Assembly (NCBI GenBank): GCA_028875875.1
Contig: JAGWUV010000028.1
Location: forward strand, 1 to 60,572
Length of the DNA: 60,572 bases
Origin: Bacteroidota bacterium
GTDB lineage: Bacteria; Bacteroidota; Bacteroidia; Chitinophagales; Chitinophagaceae
Direction: 5' to 3'
This document shows positions 1 through 8,263 of this stretch, piece by piece; positions within the stretch are counted from its first letter, which is position 1; each line of letters opens with the position of its first letter. Made by a program: the position numbers and the translations under genes. The notes under the pieces were generated by a model. The model saw nothing but the letters and a program-made list of their open reading frames with translations, made no database searches and had not been told where the DNA came from.

Positions 1-1
1 T

Positions 2-97
2 ACTTTCTATGCATCTTTGCTGACTCCGTTTCCATATTTGTTTTTGTTATTGTTGTTTTATCTCAAAGGGTTGATGGAGAAATTGGGGAGGGGGTAG
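2..97 (+). CDS. Possible C-terminal end of a membrane protein (partial)
   Basis: The second forward frame is open from the left edge to a TAG at 95-97. It reads as about 31 residues: one strongly hydrophobic stretch rich in Leu, Phe and Tyr, then a short basic tail ending GLMEKLGRG. That composition suits the last transmembrane helix of a permease or other membrane protein starting left of the window. The fragment is too short to assign a family, and chance hydrophobicity in AT-rich DNA is a real alternative. Confidence 0.3.
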   Translation, partial: TFYASLLTPFPYLFLLLLFYLKGLMEKLGRG

Positions 98-260
98 GTG
101 GTAGTGACCTTCGCTTAACAAAGGTTATGGCTTCGTAAAATATATTCTGTTGCATCCTGGATCAAAAATGGCCCCCTTCTTTTCTGTTCTGAATAAGCAT
201 GTCGCTTAAAGATCTGAACTATGATTTGGGGGATGTAAGGATGGACTATGATTGAAAAAT

Positions 261-364
261 TTCTAATAGTAGTTTTTTAGATCCAGGTTAGTTCCGGTGT
301 AGGTGCATTTAAGTGGTATTTCTTCATCCTGTTTATCCATTCATCTATTACATCATCGTTCAGA
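261..364 (+). repeat. Direct repeat A, left copy (about 105 bp)
   Basis: This segment, from TTCTAATA through the run ending TTCAGAC, recurs at 2673-2781 with a few mismatches and small indels. Shared landmarks in the same order are an AGATCCAGGT block, GTGTAGGTG, AAGTGGTATTTCTTCATCC and a final CAGAC. The two copies lie about 2.4 kb apart in the same orientation and bracket the gene-free region. Confidence 0.75.
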
Positions 365-721
365 CAATACCAACTTCTCACGATCATGGCGTTCTCTATC
401 CTGAGTTTTGGATTTTTCAGCTAAATAATTGGTTGCTACTGTGTTATGAATATTCTACTTTTTTGATAGTCTATTTAAGTGCTGATTATCAGCATTTTAT
501 CATTTTCATGAACTCTATACGGCTTATGTAGGGCGTATGTAGGGAGTAAGAAGGAAGGGAGAAGGATTGGCGGATGGCGAATTTGTGGATTACGGATGAG
601 GTGATGATGAATGAGAAATGGTAGTGAGATTCCTTCAGTTTTATCGACTCTCGCTGTAGAAGAGTAATAGAAACGGATTGCCTGCTTAATTTATTTTTTC
701 ATGTAGTAATTTCACTACATT

Positions 722-823
722 GTTCGGATCGTGAATTTGAAAGGCTTATCCAGCTTAGCTTTCAGCATTTTTGTTCGATACCGATCCGAACATCGTTCGG
801 ATCGGCTTCGGATCGATCCGAAC
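722..823. repeat. Cluster of TTCGGATCG palindromes
   Basis: GTTCGGATCG occurs at 722-731 and 795-804. Its exact reverse complement at 782-791 lies three bases before the latter, so 782-804 can form a 10-bp hairpin. A perfect 16-bp palindrome follows at 807-822. At least five half-sites fall within about 100 bp. This could be a hairpin repeat remnant or a clustered binding site; the sequence alone does not decide. Confidence 0.6.
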
Positions 824-1050
824 ACGACCCGAAGAAATATCGAAGAAATATCGAACAAAGTACGGATGGGAGAAGTTAGTTTTTGGCAATTTGTCTTTGA
901 TGTGTGGCTTTCCGGCCCTTGTACATACTTACAATGTTTTGTATAAAAGTTATAGTAAGAATACTATGGCTTATTGTTTATCTCTTCAGTTCTCTTGTAT
1001 AAAAAGGAGTAAAAGTTAGAGCTTATCTAATCGATTATCATAATAATATT

Positions 1051-1140
1051 CATCTGTTCTTTTTTGTTTGGCCAAAAAAGAACCAAAAAAGGCCACCCGC
1101 CAAAAAAACTGCCTTTTGGCGGGGAGGGTTCCCTGATTAA
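1051..1140 (+). repeat. Two-hairpin repeat element, copy 1
   Basis: The first stem pairs 1056-1065 (GTTCTTTTTT) with 1074-1083 (AAAAAAGAAC) around the loop GTTTGGCC. The second pairs 1096-1105 (CCCGCCAAAA) with 1114-1123 (TTTTGGCGGG). The unit ends in GGGTTCCCTGATTA. Nearly identical units lie at 1238 and 1772. The two-stem layout resembles REP-like palindromic elements. No mobilising transposase is visible in the window. Confidence 0.7.
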
Positions 1141-1237
1141 GCTATATTGCTATTGTGGTGAAGGGCTGCAGGGTCTTGATGGATGGATATTCATCATAGT
1201 TTATCAGTATATCCGCTTTATCATAGTTCAGACATTT

Positions 1238-1330
1238 CATCTGTTCTTTTTTGTTTGGCCAAAAAAGAACGAAAAAAGGCCACCCGCCAAAGAAACTGCC
1301 CTTTGGCGGGGCGGGTTCCCTGATTAGGCT
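1238..1330 (+). repeat. Two-hairpin repeat element, copy 2
   Basis: This is the same unit as at 1051, starting exactly 187 bp later. Both stems are preserved: GTTCTTTTTT with AAAAAAGAAC, and CCCGCCAAA with TTTGGCGGG. The sequence between copies 1 and 2 (a GGTGAAGGGC block, then ATCCGC and TTCAGAC blocks) also recurs, so the real repeat period is about 187 bp. Confidence 0.7.
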
Positions 1331-1587
1331 GCAGTAGTACTGTGATGAAGGTCGGCGGGACCTTGATGAGGAAGCTTTAATCATAGTGCATCAGTACATC
1401 CGCTTCATCCTAGTTCAGACGTTTATCTCTTCTTTTCTCTTGAAAGAAAAGAAGCAAAAGTTCAAGCCTGCAGCGGAAAAGCTAAAAATGAAGTCACAAC
1501 GCTACACCGAAAGAGCTAACCATGTTACTTTCTATCATTACGAAACGAAGACTTGTGAACAGCATTGGAAAATATCCACCCACTTTC

Positions 1588-1641
1588 GCTGCTACGCTTC
1601 GTTCCATCATTTTCTTAACGCTTTTCCACTGATGGCGGTGG
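1588..1641 (+). repeat. 54-bp exact repeat, copy 1
   Basis: A 54-bp sequence beginning GCTGCTACGCTTCG and ending GATGGCGGTGG is repeated without mismatch at 1978-2031, in the same orientation. It sits in the insert between two-hairpin copies 2 and 3. Confidence 0.75.
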
Positions 1642-1771
1642 ATACTTCGCAACTGGTTTCTTTTGAACTTATAACGCTTCGTGCTACTGTGGTGAAGGGC
1701 GGCGGGGCCTTGATGAGGAAGCTTTAATCATAGTGCATCAGTACATCCGCCTCATCCTAGTTCAGACATTT

Positions 1772-1865
1772 CATCTGTTCTTTTTTGTTTGGCCAAAAAA
1801 GAACGAAAAAAGGCCACCCGCCAAAAAAACTGCCCTTTGGCGGGATTGGTTCCCTGATTAGGCTG
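1772..1865 (+). repeat. Two-hairpin repeat element, copy 3
   Basis: This is the third copy of the unit, again with both stems intact and preceded by the same ATCCGC...TTCAGACATTT leader seen before copy 2. It begins 534 bp after copy 2. The extra length comes from an unrelated insert at about 1424-1680 that contains part of another repeat. Confidence 0.7.
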
Positions 1866-1977
1866 TGGTGCTAATGTGGTGAAGGGCGGCGGGGCTTTGA
1901 TGGGTGAGCCTATTTTCTGATAATTATTTTATAACGTACTTTTTTTACTTATTACTTTTCAACCGCTTAACTTATTA

Positions 1978-2031
1978 GCTGCTACGCTTCGTTCCATCAT
2001 TTTCTTAACGCTTTTCCACTGATGGCGGTGG
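1978..2031 (+). repeat. 54-bp exact repeat, copy 2
   Basis: Exact second copy of the segment at 1588-1641, 390 bp downstream. It is followed at about 2053 by another degenerate copy of the GGTGAAGGGC motif that recurs at about 1157, 1340, 1688 and 1875. Confidence 0.75.
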
Positions 2032-2672
2032 GTTATAATTGATCGGCAGTGCTCTGTGGTGAAGGGCAGTGGGGCTTTGATGGGTAGGGTACGAGGTTTA
2101 TAAGTTAATAAGTTGGTAGGTTGATAAGCAGGGGGGCGACAGATAACGATTTTTGATTTCTTAATTCTTTAATGTGGCTTTCTTGCAACGCTTTGTGCTA
2201 CTTAGAGCCATAGTGCTTTGGTGGCGAAAAGCATCATTCCGGCTTAATAAAAAAATTTTGCTGATATGAGACTCAGGTATAGTTTTGCGCATCATTAGAA
2301 CATCACTCACCTGTCTCACCCCCAACAGTTACAGAGGATGTATTACAAACGTAACTGTTCTTACATTCAAAGGTTCTGTTTTGATCTTTATCTTATGCTT
2401 ATTGGCATGAGCTGAAGTATTGATTTGAATGATGCCAATGTGTATCTTAGATAACAGTTTCGTTTTAATGAATTGAGGAAGAGGAACTTGCAGGTATTTC
2501 TATGGTACAGCGTACCAATTTGAACAGCCACCGGATGTGACTGAGGGGGCGGAGCCGTGGTAAAAGGATTGTTAAGTTTAGCATTTGTTTTGGTCGGCCG
2601 TTAACTGTCAGCCGATGATAACTGTCAGAAATGTGATTGATGGGATGGAATGATTGTTAAGATTGGAAACAC

Positions 2673-2781
2673 TTCTAATAATAGTTTTTGATAGATCCAG
2701 GTCAGTTTCAGTGTAGGTGTTTTTTTAAGTGGTATTTCTTCATCCTGTTTATCCTTGTATCCTTTACATCATAGTTCAGAC
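2673..2781 (+). repeat. Direct repeat A, right copy (about 109 bp)
   Basis: This is the second copy of the segment at 261-364, in the same orientation. It differs by a few substitutions and short insertions in the A/T runs. It ends about 270 bp upstream of the exporter gene at 3048. Confidence 0.75.
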
Positions 2782-2807
2782 CGGTAGTGGCATCTTATTG
2801 GTTTTTG

Positions 2808-2846
2808 ACCACAAAGGGCACTAAGGTTTACACGAAGGACACAACG
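2808..2846 (+). repeat. Dispersed ACCACAAAGG-type repeat, copy 1
   Basis: The stretch ACCACAAAGGGCACTAAGG followed by a CACGAAGGACACA block matches, in reverse complement and without gaps, the intergenic sequence at 41513-41550 (roughly three quarters identical). It appears to be a family of short intergenic repeats in this genome. Confidence 0.55.
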
Positions 2847-3007
2847 GGTTGATAAGTTGATAGGTTAATGAGTTAATAGGCAGTCGACCGCCGATAGTCC
2901 ACCGTCAACAAAAACCTTAAAACATATATTGACTCTGAAACTTATTAACCAATCAACTTTGTGCTACTTCCAGCCTTATTGTCTTCGTGGCAACAACGTT
3001 TCTAACC

Positions 3008-3015
3008 TATATTTG
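3008..3015 (+). promoter_or_regulatory. Putative -7 element (TATATTTG) before the first exporter gene
   Basis: TATATTTG fits the Bacteroidota -7 consensus TAnnTTTG and would place the transcript start about 25 bases before the ATG at 3048. No clear TTTG -33 element is seen at the expected distance. Confidence 0.45.
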
Positions 3016-3047
3016 CTTACTTATCATAGATTTATAATATTCATTTC

Positions 3048-5489
3048 ATGCGTTTAGTCATACACTTGAACCGTATCTTTCTTGTTATATTGGTTTTTTT
3101 GGCGGGAACTGTTGTATCGCAGGCCCAGTCGGTAAATATCGACCAGCTTTCCGACCAGCAATTGCAACAATACATGAGCCAGGCCCAGCTCTCCGGGTTA
3201 AGTGATGCGGAACTGGAAGCCAAGGCCCGTCAGCGGGGTTTATCGGATGACCAGATCGCTAAGTTGAAGCAAAGAATGCAGGGCTTATCTACAGGCAGTC
3301 AGGGTAAGATGGCTGGCGGTAACCTGGCAGATACAAACAACACAAGAAATCCACTTTCTTTTAAGAATACCAAAAGAAATATTGAACCAGCCAAACGGAA
3401 TGAACCTAAAGTGTATGGTGCAGACTTGTTCTCAGGCGAGAACCTCACGTTCGAACCGAACTTGCAGTTGCCTACGCCACGCAATTACCTGATTGGAACC
3501 GGTGATCAGCTGGTACTGGACTTATTCGGGTATTCGGAAACGAATTTCAAATTAAAAGTAAGTCCCGAGGGGCAAATTCGTATTCCCAATATCGGCCCGG
3601 TAAAAGTAGCAGGCTTATCCATTGAAGATGCAGAGAAAAAAATTAAGGGACAATTAATAAAGATCTATCCTCAAATCGTTACCGGTAAAACTTCCTTTCA
3701 GTTATCCCTTGGCCAGATCAGGAGTATCAGGGTTACCCTGATCGGAGAAGTACAAAGGCCGGGTACCTATACGCTTCCTTCCCTGGCAACCTTGGCCAAT
3801 GCTTTGTATGTATCCGGTGGGCCAACGATCAACGGGGCTTTTCGTGCTATTGATTTGGTTAGAAACGGGAAAACATTGGTGCGTTTTGACTTATATGATT
3901 TTTTGCAGAAAGGAGACCTTACTAAAAACCTCTTATTACAGGACGATGATATTGTGAAGATCAATGCCTACCAAAAAAGGATACAGCTAAAGGGGGCGGT
4001 GAAACGGCCCATGCTCTACGAAGTAAAAGAGGGGGAAAGCCTGGAAGATGTGCTGTTTAAGTTCGCAGGCGGGTTAACCGACAGTGCGTACCGGGAGCAG
4101 ATCAAACTGGTAAGAGTTGGTAAGAGTGAAAAGGAAATTATCGATATACCCTTTGACTCCATTGCGCATGTTGCCATGCAGACCGGGGATGTGTATACAG
4201 TGGATGGTATTTTAGATCGTTTTACGAATCGCGTAACTATTACAGGGGCATTGCTGCATCCCGGTGAGTATAGCCTGAATAGTTTCCCTACTTTACATGC
4301 ACTCCTTGATAAGGCCGGATTAAAAGAAGAAGCTTATATGAAGCGGGCAGTGATCAGGCGCTTGCAGTCTGACTACACCCCTTCGATGCTTAATTTCAAT
4401 ATAACGGATGTCATTAATGGAAAAGCAGATATTAGGTTGCAAAGAGAAGATATTGTAACCATTTATTCCCTGTTCGATGTAAGGGAAGCCTACAATGTGA
4501 GTATCAACGGGGAAGTGAATAAGCCCGGGACTTATGAATTTTCAGACAGTATGCGTTTGCAGGATCTCGTATTGGTAGCAGGTGGTTTTACCAATGGAGC
4601 CAGTGGAAAAAAGATCGAGATTGCCAGGCGATTAGCGAATACAGGAAGGAGCATTGAGGGTGATACTAGTGTGTATGCCATTGTGCAGGAAATAGCGCTG
4701 AACCGTTCCATAGAATCGGAGCAGCAATTACAGCAGGTACTATTAGAACCCTATGATGTAGTATCGGTGCGCAAGAACCCGGCTTACAAAGAGCAGGTAA
4801 AAGCGACGGTTGAAGGTGAAGTATTGTATCCGGGTGAATTTGTGATTGAGAAAAAGCAGGAACGGTTGTCCGAACTCGTACAAAGAGCAGGCGGTTTGAA
4901 AGAGGGGGCTTACCCTGCAGGGGCCATATTGATCCGCAACAAAGAATCTATTACCAAGACCAGGTTTATTGAGCAGGAAAGAAAGAGCCTGATCGCCGCT
5001 TCCGACAGCGTTATTAATAAAGACAGCTTATTGTCGAATGTGAATTTAAATTCTGGTACTGTTGGGATTGATTTGAATAAGGCCCTTGCGCAGCCCGGTT
5101 CGAGCTATGATATATATCTGGAAGAGGGGGACATATTGAGTATTCCTAAAAAGCTACAAACAGTAAAAACCTTCGGAGGCATTTACCTACCCAAACAGAT
5201 TGTATACAATACCACACGCTTTAAAGAGTATATTAACCAGTCCGGTGGCTTTGTACCTAATTCCAACAGGAACAGGTCTTTCGTGATCTATGCCAATGGC
5301 CATATTCATAGAACCCATCATTTTCTCTTCCTGAAGAGTTATCCGAAAGTAGAGCCGGGTTCTGAAGTATATGTTCCTGTTAGTAAAGGAAACCGAAAAT
5401 TAAGTGCACAGGAATTAGCGGCAATAGGTAGCACAATAGCAGGTTTAGCCAGTGCATTAATCACGATTATTTATGTATCTAAATTATGA
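3048..5489 (+). CDS. Polysaccharide export protein with multiple SLBB repeats (Wza-type), locus 1
   Basis: This is an 813-residue outer-membrane polysaccharide exporter that would form the exit channel of a Wzx/Wzy pathway. An N-terminal signal peptide ends near SQAQ (about residue 27). A short helical segment follows (residues 30-75) with the pattern LSDQQL...GLSDAELEAKA...GLSDDQI, seen also in the paralogue at 25743. A Poly_export domain spans about 150-225, then about six SLBB/beta-grasp repeats start near residues 228, 310, 394, 483, 585 and 707, each with a G-x-V/L-x-x-P core. A C-terminal hydrophobic helix (about 785-810) could cross the outer membrane as in Wza. It is over twice the length of E. 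coli Wza, as is usual for this Bacteroidota form. A 361-bp gap separates it from the Wzz-like gene. Confidence 0.9.
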   Translation: MRLVIHLNRIFLVILVFLAGTVVSQAQSVNIDQLSDQQLQQYMSQAQLSGLSDAELEAKARQRGLSDDQIAKLKQRMQGLSTGSQGKMAGGNLADTNNTRNPLSFKNTKRNIEPAKRNEPKVYGADLFSGENLTFEPNLQLPTPRNYLIGTGDQLVLDLFGYSETNFKLKVSPEGQIRIPNIGPVKVAGLSIEDAEKKIKGQLIKIYPQIVTGKTSFQLSLGQIRSIRVTLIGEVQRPGTYTLPSLATLANALYVSGGPTINGAFRAIDLVRNGKTLVRFDLYDFLQKGDLTKNLLLQDDDIVKINAYQKRIQLKGAVKRPMLYEVKEGESLEDVLFKFAGGLTDSAYREQIKLVRVGKSEKEIIDIPFDSIAHVAMQTGDVYTVDGILDRFTNRVTITGALLHPGEYSLNSFPTLHALLDKAGLKEEAYMKRAVIRRLQSDYTPSMLNFNITDVINGKADIRLQREDIVTIYSLFDVREAYNVSINGEVNKPGTYEFSDSMRLQDLVLVAGGFTNGASGKKIEIARRLANTGRSIEGDTSVYAIVQEIALNRSIESEQQLQQVLLEPYDVVSVRKNPAYKEQVKATVEGEVLYPGEFVIEKKQERLSELVQRAGGLKEGAYPAGAILIRNKESITKTRFIEQERKSLIAASDSVINKDSLLSNVNLNSGTVGIDLNKALAQPGSSYDIYLEEGDILSIPKKLQTVKTFGGIYLPKQIVYNTTRFKEYINQSGGFVPNSNRNRSFVIYANGHIHRTHHFLFLKSYPKVEPGSEVYVPVSKGNRKLSAQELAAIGSTIAGLASALITIIYVSKL

Positions 5490-5850
5490 TGAATTGCGTG
5501 TGATTTATTAGATCACAATAAAGGGTGGTAATCAAAGAGTTTAATATTGGGGTATTGTTACATTGATAATTAATTTATGGCTAAACCTAAGTCTTTTACT
5601 TTATCTATTTTCTTCGTTTATTTGGTTGCGACAAAGTAATGGATAATAGAATAATGTCAATGTTGAGTTATGGATAGCTTTTAATGATGGATAAAAATTA
5701 TTTAGTTATGAAGTTTGGGTTGGCTACAATTAAAATATGGAAATATCTTAAGTCTAATTCATTTTCCTTTTTAAGGATTAAATATTAGTTATTGTTTGAG
5801 CTAAAGGGTACAAATAATTTGCCGAAAGCTTTTAAAATTAATTCAACTAT
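5490..5850. other. 361-bp AT-rich intergenic gap
   Basis: No convincing gene lies here. A weak inverted repeat (GTGAT...ATCAC) occurs about ten bases after the exporter stop but lacks a T-tract. A 33-codon open frame at 5687-5788 has no recognisable feature. The corresponding gap in locus 2 is only 27 bp, so this spacer is specific to locus 1 and may hold its own promoter. Confidence 0.5.
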
Positions 5851-6894
5851 ATGCCTCAACAGGACGATGAAATTTCACTGCAGGAGTTGTTACAAAAAAT
5901 AAAAGGATTTATCGCCTATATCAAGAGCAAATGGATAAGCCTGCTGATTGCAGGGATTATAGGTGGCTTGCTGGGATTAGGTTATTATTATTTCCAAACA
6001 CCAAAGTACACGGCTACCTGCACCTTTATCTTAGAAGAAAAAAGTGCAGGCGGTGGAGGATTGGCCGGGCTTGCCTCCCAGTTTGGTTTTGATGTAGGCG
6101 GCGCCATAGGGGGAAGCAGCTTATTTGCCGGGGACAATTTATTGGAAATCATCCCTTCTAAGAATATAGTAGAAAAAGTGTTGTTGAGTAAAGTAGACGG
6201 CAGTAGTCAGCAAACCTTGGCTGACCTTTTCCTTGATTTAACGAAACTCAAAAAGTCCTGGGCCAATAAAGAGAGACTAGCACATATCAGTTTTGAGCAA
6301 GTACAAAACCCGGAGCAAATGAGTTTAGTACAGGATAGTGTGTTGAACGTGATCTATGGAGCGGTGGTAAAATCGTACCTGTCCGTTGACTGGGCAAGAA
6401 AAAAAGCTTCCCTGATTAAAGTTTCGGTTACCTCTAAAAACGAAAAATTTTCTAAGTACTTAACAGAACGTGTAGTTCAGCAGTCCAACAATCTCTATGT
6501 CCATTTAAAAACAGGAATTTCGCAGGCCAATGTGGACCGTTTACAAAGAAGGGCAGATTCTTTATACGCTTTACTGAACAACAAATCCTACCAAGCGGCG
6601 GAGAGCCAGGTGTTGAATGTAAACCCTGCCATAAAAAAGGCTTTAGTGGCAACAGAAATATCAGCAAGAGATAAAACAGTGATAGGTACTATTTATGCAG
6701 AAGTGGTAAAGAATTTGGAAACCAGTAAAATTTTATTGAGCCAGGAGATGCCGGTGATACAAGTATTAGATATGTCAGAGTTTCCACTAACAAAAGTTAA
6801 AAGCAAACTACTTATTTGTTTGATAACTGGCTCTTTAACTTTATTTACATTGTTTTTATTTTATTTATTAATTAAATTTATTATAAAAATTTAA
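5851..6894 (+). CDS. Wzz-type chain-length determinant (polysaccharide co-polymerase), locus 1
   Basis: A 347-residue inner-membrane protein with the Wzz layout: a short cytoplasmic N-terminus, a transmembrane helix at about 35-55 (rich in Ile, Gly and Leu), a long periplasmic part with coiled-coil character around 205-260, and a second transmembrane helix at about 320-345. Such proteins set polymer length with Wzy. A Gly-rich stretch (GGGGLAGLASQFGFDVGG, about residues 68-85) is nearly identical in the paralogue at 28227. The protein stops after the second helix and has no Walker motifs, so it lacks the Wzc-type tyrosine kinase domain. Confidence 0.85.
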   Translation: MPQQDDEISLQELLQKIKGFIAYIKSKWISLLIAGIIGGLLGLGYYYFQTPKYTATCTFILEEKSAGGGGLAGLASQFGFDVGGAIGGSSLFAGDNLLEIIPSKNIVEKVLLSKVDGSSQQTLADLFLDLTKLKKSWANKERLAHISFEQVQNPEQMSLVQDSVLNVIYGAVVKSYLSVDWARKKASLIKVSVTSKNEKFSKYLTERVVQQSNNLYVHLKTGISQANVDRLQRRADSLYALLNNKSYQAAESQVLNVNPAIKKALVATEISARDKTVIGTIYAEVVKNLETSKILLSQEMPVIQVLDMSEFPLTKVKSKLLICLITGSLTLFTLFLFYLLIKFIIKI

Positions 6895-6945
6895 TTTCAT
6901 TCTGTATAGATAATATCATATAAATAATTTTCTAGTTAACTATAA

Positions 6946-8247
6946 ATGATAAAATTAAAACCTTTACTTGCTCCTGGTTCATTAAAAAACAACACTCTGT
7001 GGAATCTTTTGGGGGCAGGTGCCCCTTTTTTATTAGGAATTATTACTATTCCTTTTTTAATGCATCAGGTAGGCGTTGAGCGATTTGGGATATTGACTTT
7101 GGTTTGGGCATTGATCGGTTATTTCAGTCTTTTTGATTTCGGCTTAGGTCGAGCCTTGACACAACAAGTAGCCGCTAACAAAGCTATTGGCAAAGTTGAG
7201 CACCTAAAACGATTAGTGAATACTGGATTGCTTCTAACCTTAATTACTGGTCTTTTGGGAGGAATATTGCTGGCTATCATTTCAAAGGAATTAGGTTACC
7301 ATTGGTTAAATGTTAGTCTAGATCTTCAAAAGGATACTTTTCATTGCTTACTGATTGCATCACTAGGTATTCCATTAACCACTTTGACATCTGGCCTAAA
7401 AGGAATTCTAGAAGCCTATGAAGATTTCAAAGCCGTTAATCTACTAAAAGTTTTACTTGGAACAGCAAATTTTGGTTTCCCTACAATAAGTATAATTATT
7501 TGGGGTGATAGTCTTGAATTAATGGTTGCGAGTTTAATCTTTGCCAGAATAATTATATTAATAGCTCATATTTTTCTTGTTCAAAAAAAGATACCTCGTC
7601 ATTACCAAGCTAAACTTGGAAATAAAGCAGAGCTAAAAGAATTGCTTTCTTTCGGTGTGTGGATGACCATTTCCAATATTATTAGCCCACTCATGGTAAC
7701 AGCTGACAGATTCGTAATCTCTTCCATTGTTGGAGCGAGTTTAGTGGCATATTATACGGTGCCATTTGAGATGTTATTTAGAATATTAATTATACCATCA
7801 GCACTTACAACAACCTTATTTCCTCGATTTACTTCTTTATCGAAAGTAGATTTATTTGCAGCTAATCTTTTATATAGAAAGAGCTTGAAAATTGTAGGAA
7901 TGATATTGTTTACAATTTGCGTTATTATTGGAATAGGGTCATTTTGGGGGATTTCTATTTGGTTAGGCAAAGATTTTGCATCACACGCGTGGAATATTGC
8001 TTCTATTATGGCCATCGGCATTTTTTTTAATGGGTTGGCTCAAGTTCCATACGCTGCTATACAAGCAGCCGGTAAAGTAAAAATTACTGCTTTATTGCAC
8101 AGTGTGGAATTATTAATCTACCTGCCAATTTTGATACTTTTTTTAAAACTATTTGGATTGATAGGAGCTGCGATAGCATGGGTTTTAAGAGTATTAATAG
8201 ATTTAGTAATACTTTTAATATTTGCTAAAAAAAGCTACTTTAATTAA
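6946..8247 (+). CDS. Polysaccharide flippase (Wzx/MATE-like), locus 1
   Basis: A 433-residue, strongly hydrophobic protein with about 12 predicted membrane helices and a polysaccharide-synthase-type N-terminus (NNTLWNLLGAGAPFLLGI, then FDFGLGRALTQQ near residue 65). It should flip undecaprenyl-linked repeat units from the cytoplasmic to the periplasmic face of the inner membrane. It begins 51 bp after the Wzz gene and opens the AT-rich assembly block. Its 3' end lies 16 bp before the ATG of the next glycosyltransferase. A second, divergent flippase at 32165 serves the other locus. Confidence 0.9.
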   Translation: MIKLKPLLAPGSLKNNTLWNLLGAGAPFLLGIITIPFLMHQVGVERFGILTLVWALIGYFSLFDFGLGRALTQQVAANKAIGKVEHLKRLVNTGLLLTLITGLLGGILLAIISKELGYHWLNVSLDLQKDTFHCLLIASLGIPLTTLTSGLKGILEAYEDFKAVNLLKVLLGTANFGFPTISIIIWGDSLELMVASLIFARIIILIAHIFLVQKKIPRHYQAKLGNKAELKELLSFGVWMTISNIISPLMVTADRFVISSIVGASLVAYYTVPFEMLFRILIIPSALTTTLFPRFTSLSKVDLFAANLLYRKSLKIVGMILFTICVIIGIGSFWGISIWLGKDFASHAWNIASIMAIGIFFNGLAQVPYAAIQAAGKVKITALLHSVELLIYLPILILFLKLFGLIGAAIAWVLRVLIDLVILLIFAKKSYFN

Positions 8248-8263
8248 AGAGGGAAGCTGTTTG

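Larger units (their letters stand above)
98..3047. other. 3-kb gene-free region filled with degenerate repeats
   Basis: No reading frame here looks like a real protein: the open frames are short, lack known motifs and cross repeated DNA. The stretch carries a near-duplicate 105-bp segment at each end, palindromes around 722-823, three two-hairpin elements between 1051 and 1865, a 54-bp exact repeat, and a -7 promoter element just before the exporter gene at 3048. A desert this long is unusual for a genome otherwise packed with operons. It may be a graveyard of small non-autonomous elements. Confidence 0.7.

Noticed and set aside
313-531. 72-codon plus-strand frame in the left region
   Set aside because: It begins inside the direct repeat at 261-364 and has no domain, ribosome site or conserved feature.
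731-1019. Two overlapping short frames over the palindrome cluster
   Set aside because: Both are read from repeat DNA, in two frames of the same degenerate sequence, with no protein-like features.
1064-1727. Short frames on both strands across the two-hairpin repeats
   Set aside because: They translate the repeat units themselves and copy one another's residues because the DNA is repeated.
5687-5788. 33-codon basic/hydrophobic frame between the exporter and Wzz genes
   Set aside because: It is too short, has no ribosome site of note and no recognisable family; chance in AT-rich DNA is likely.
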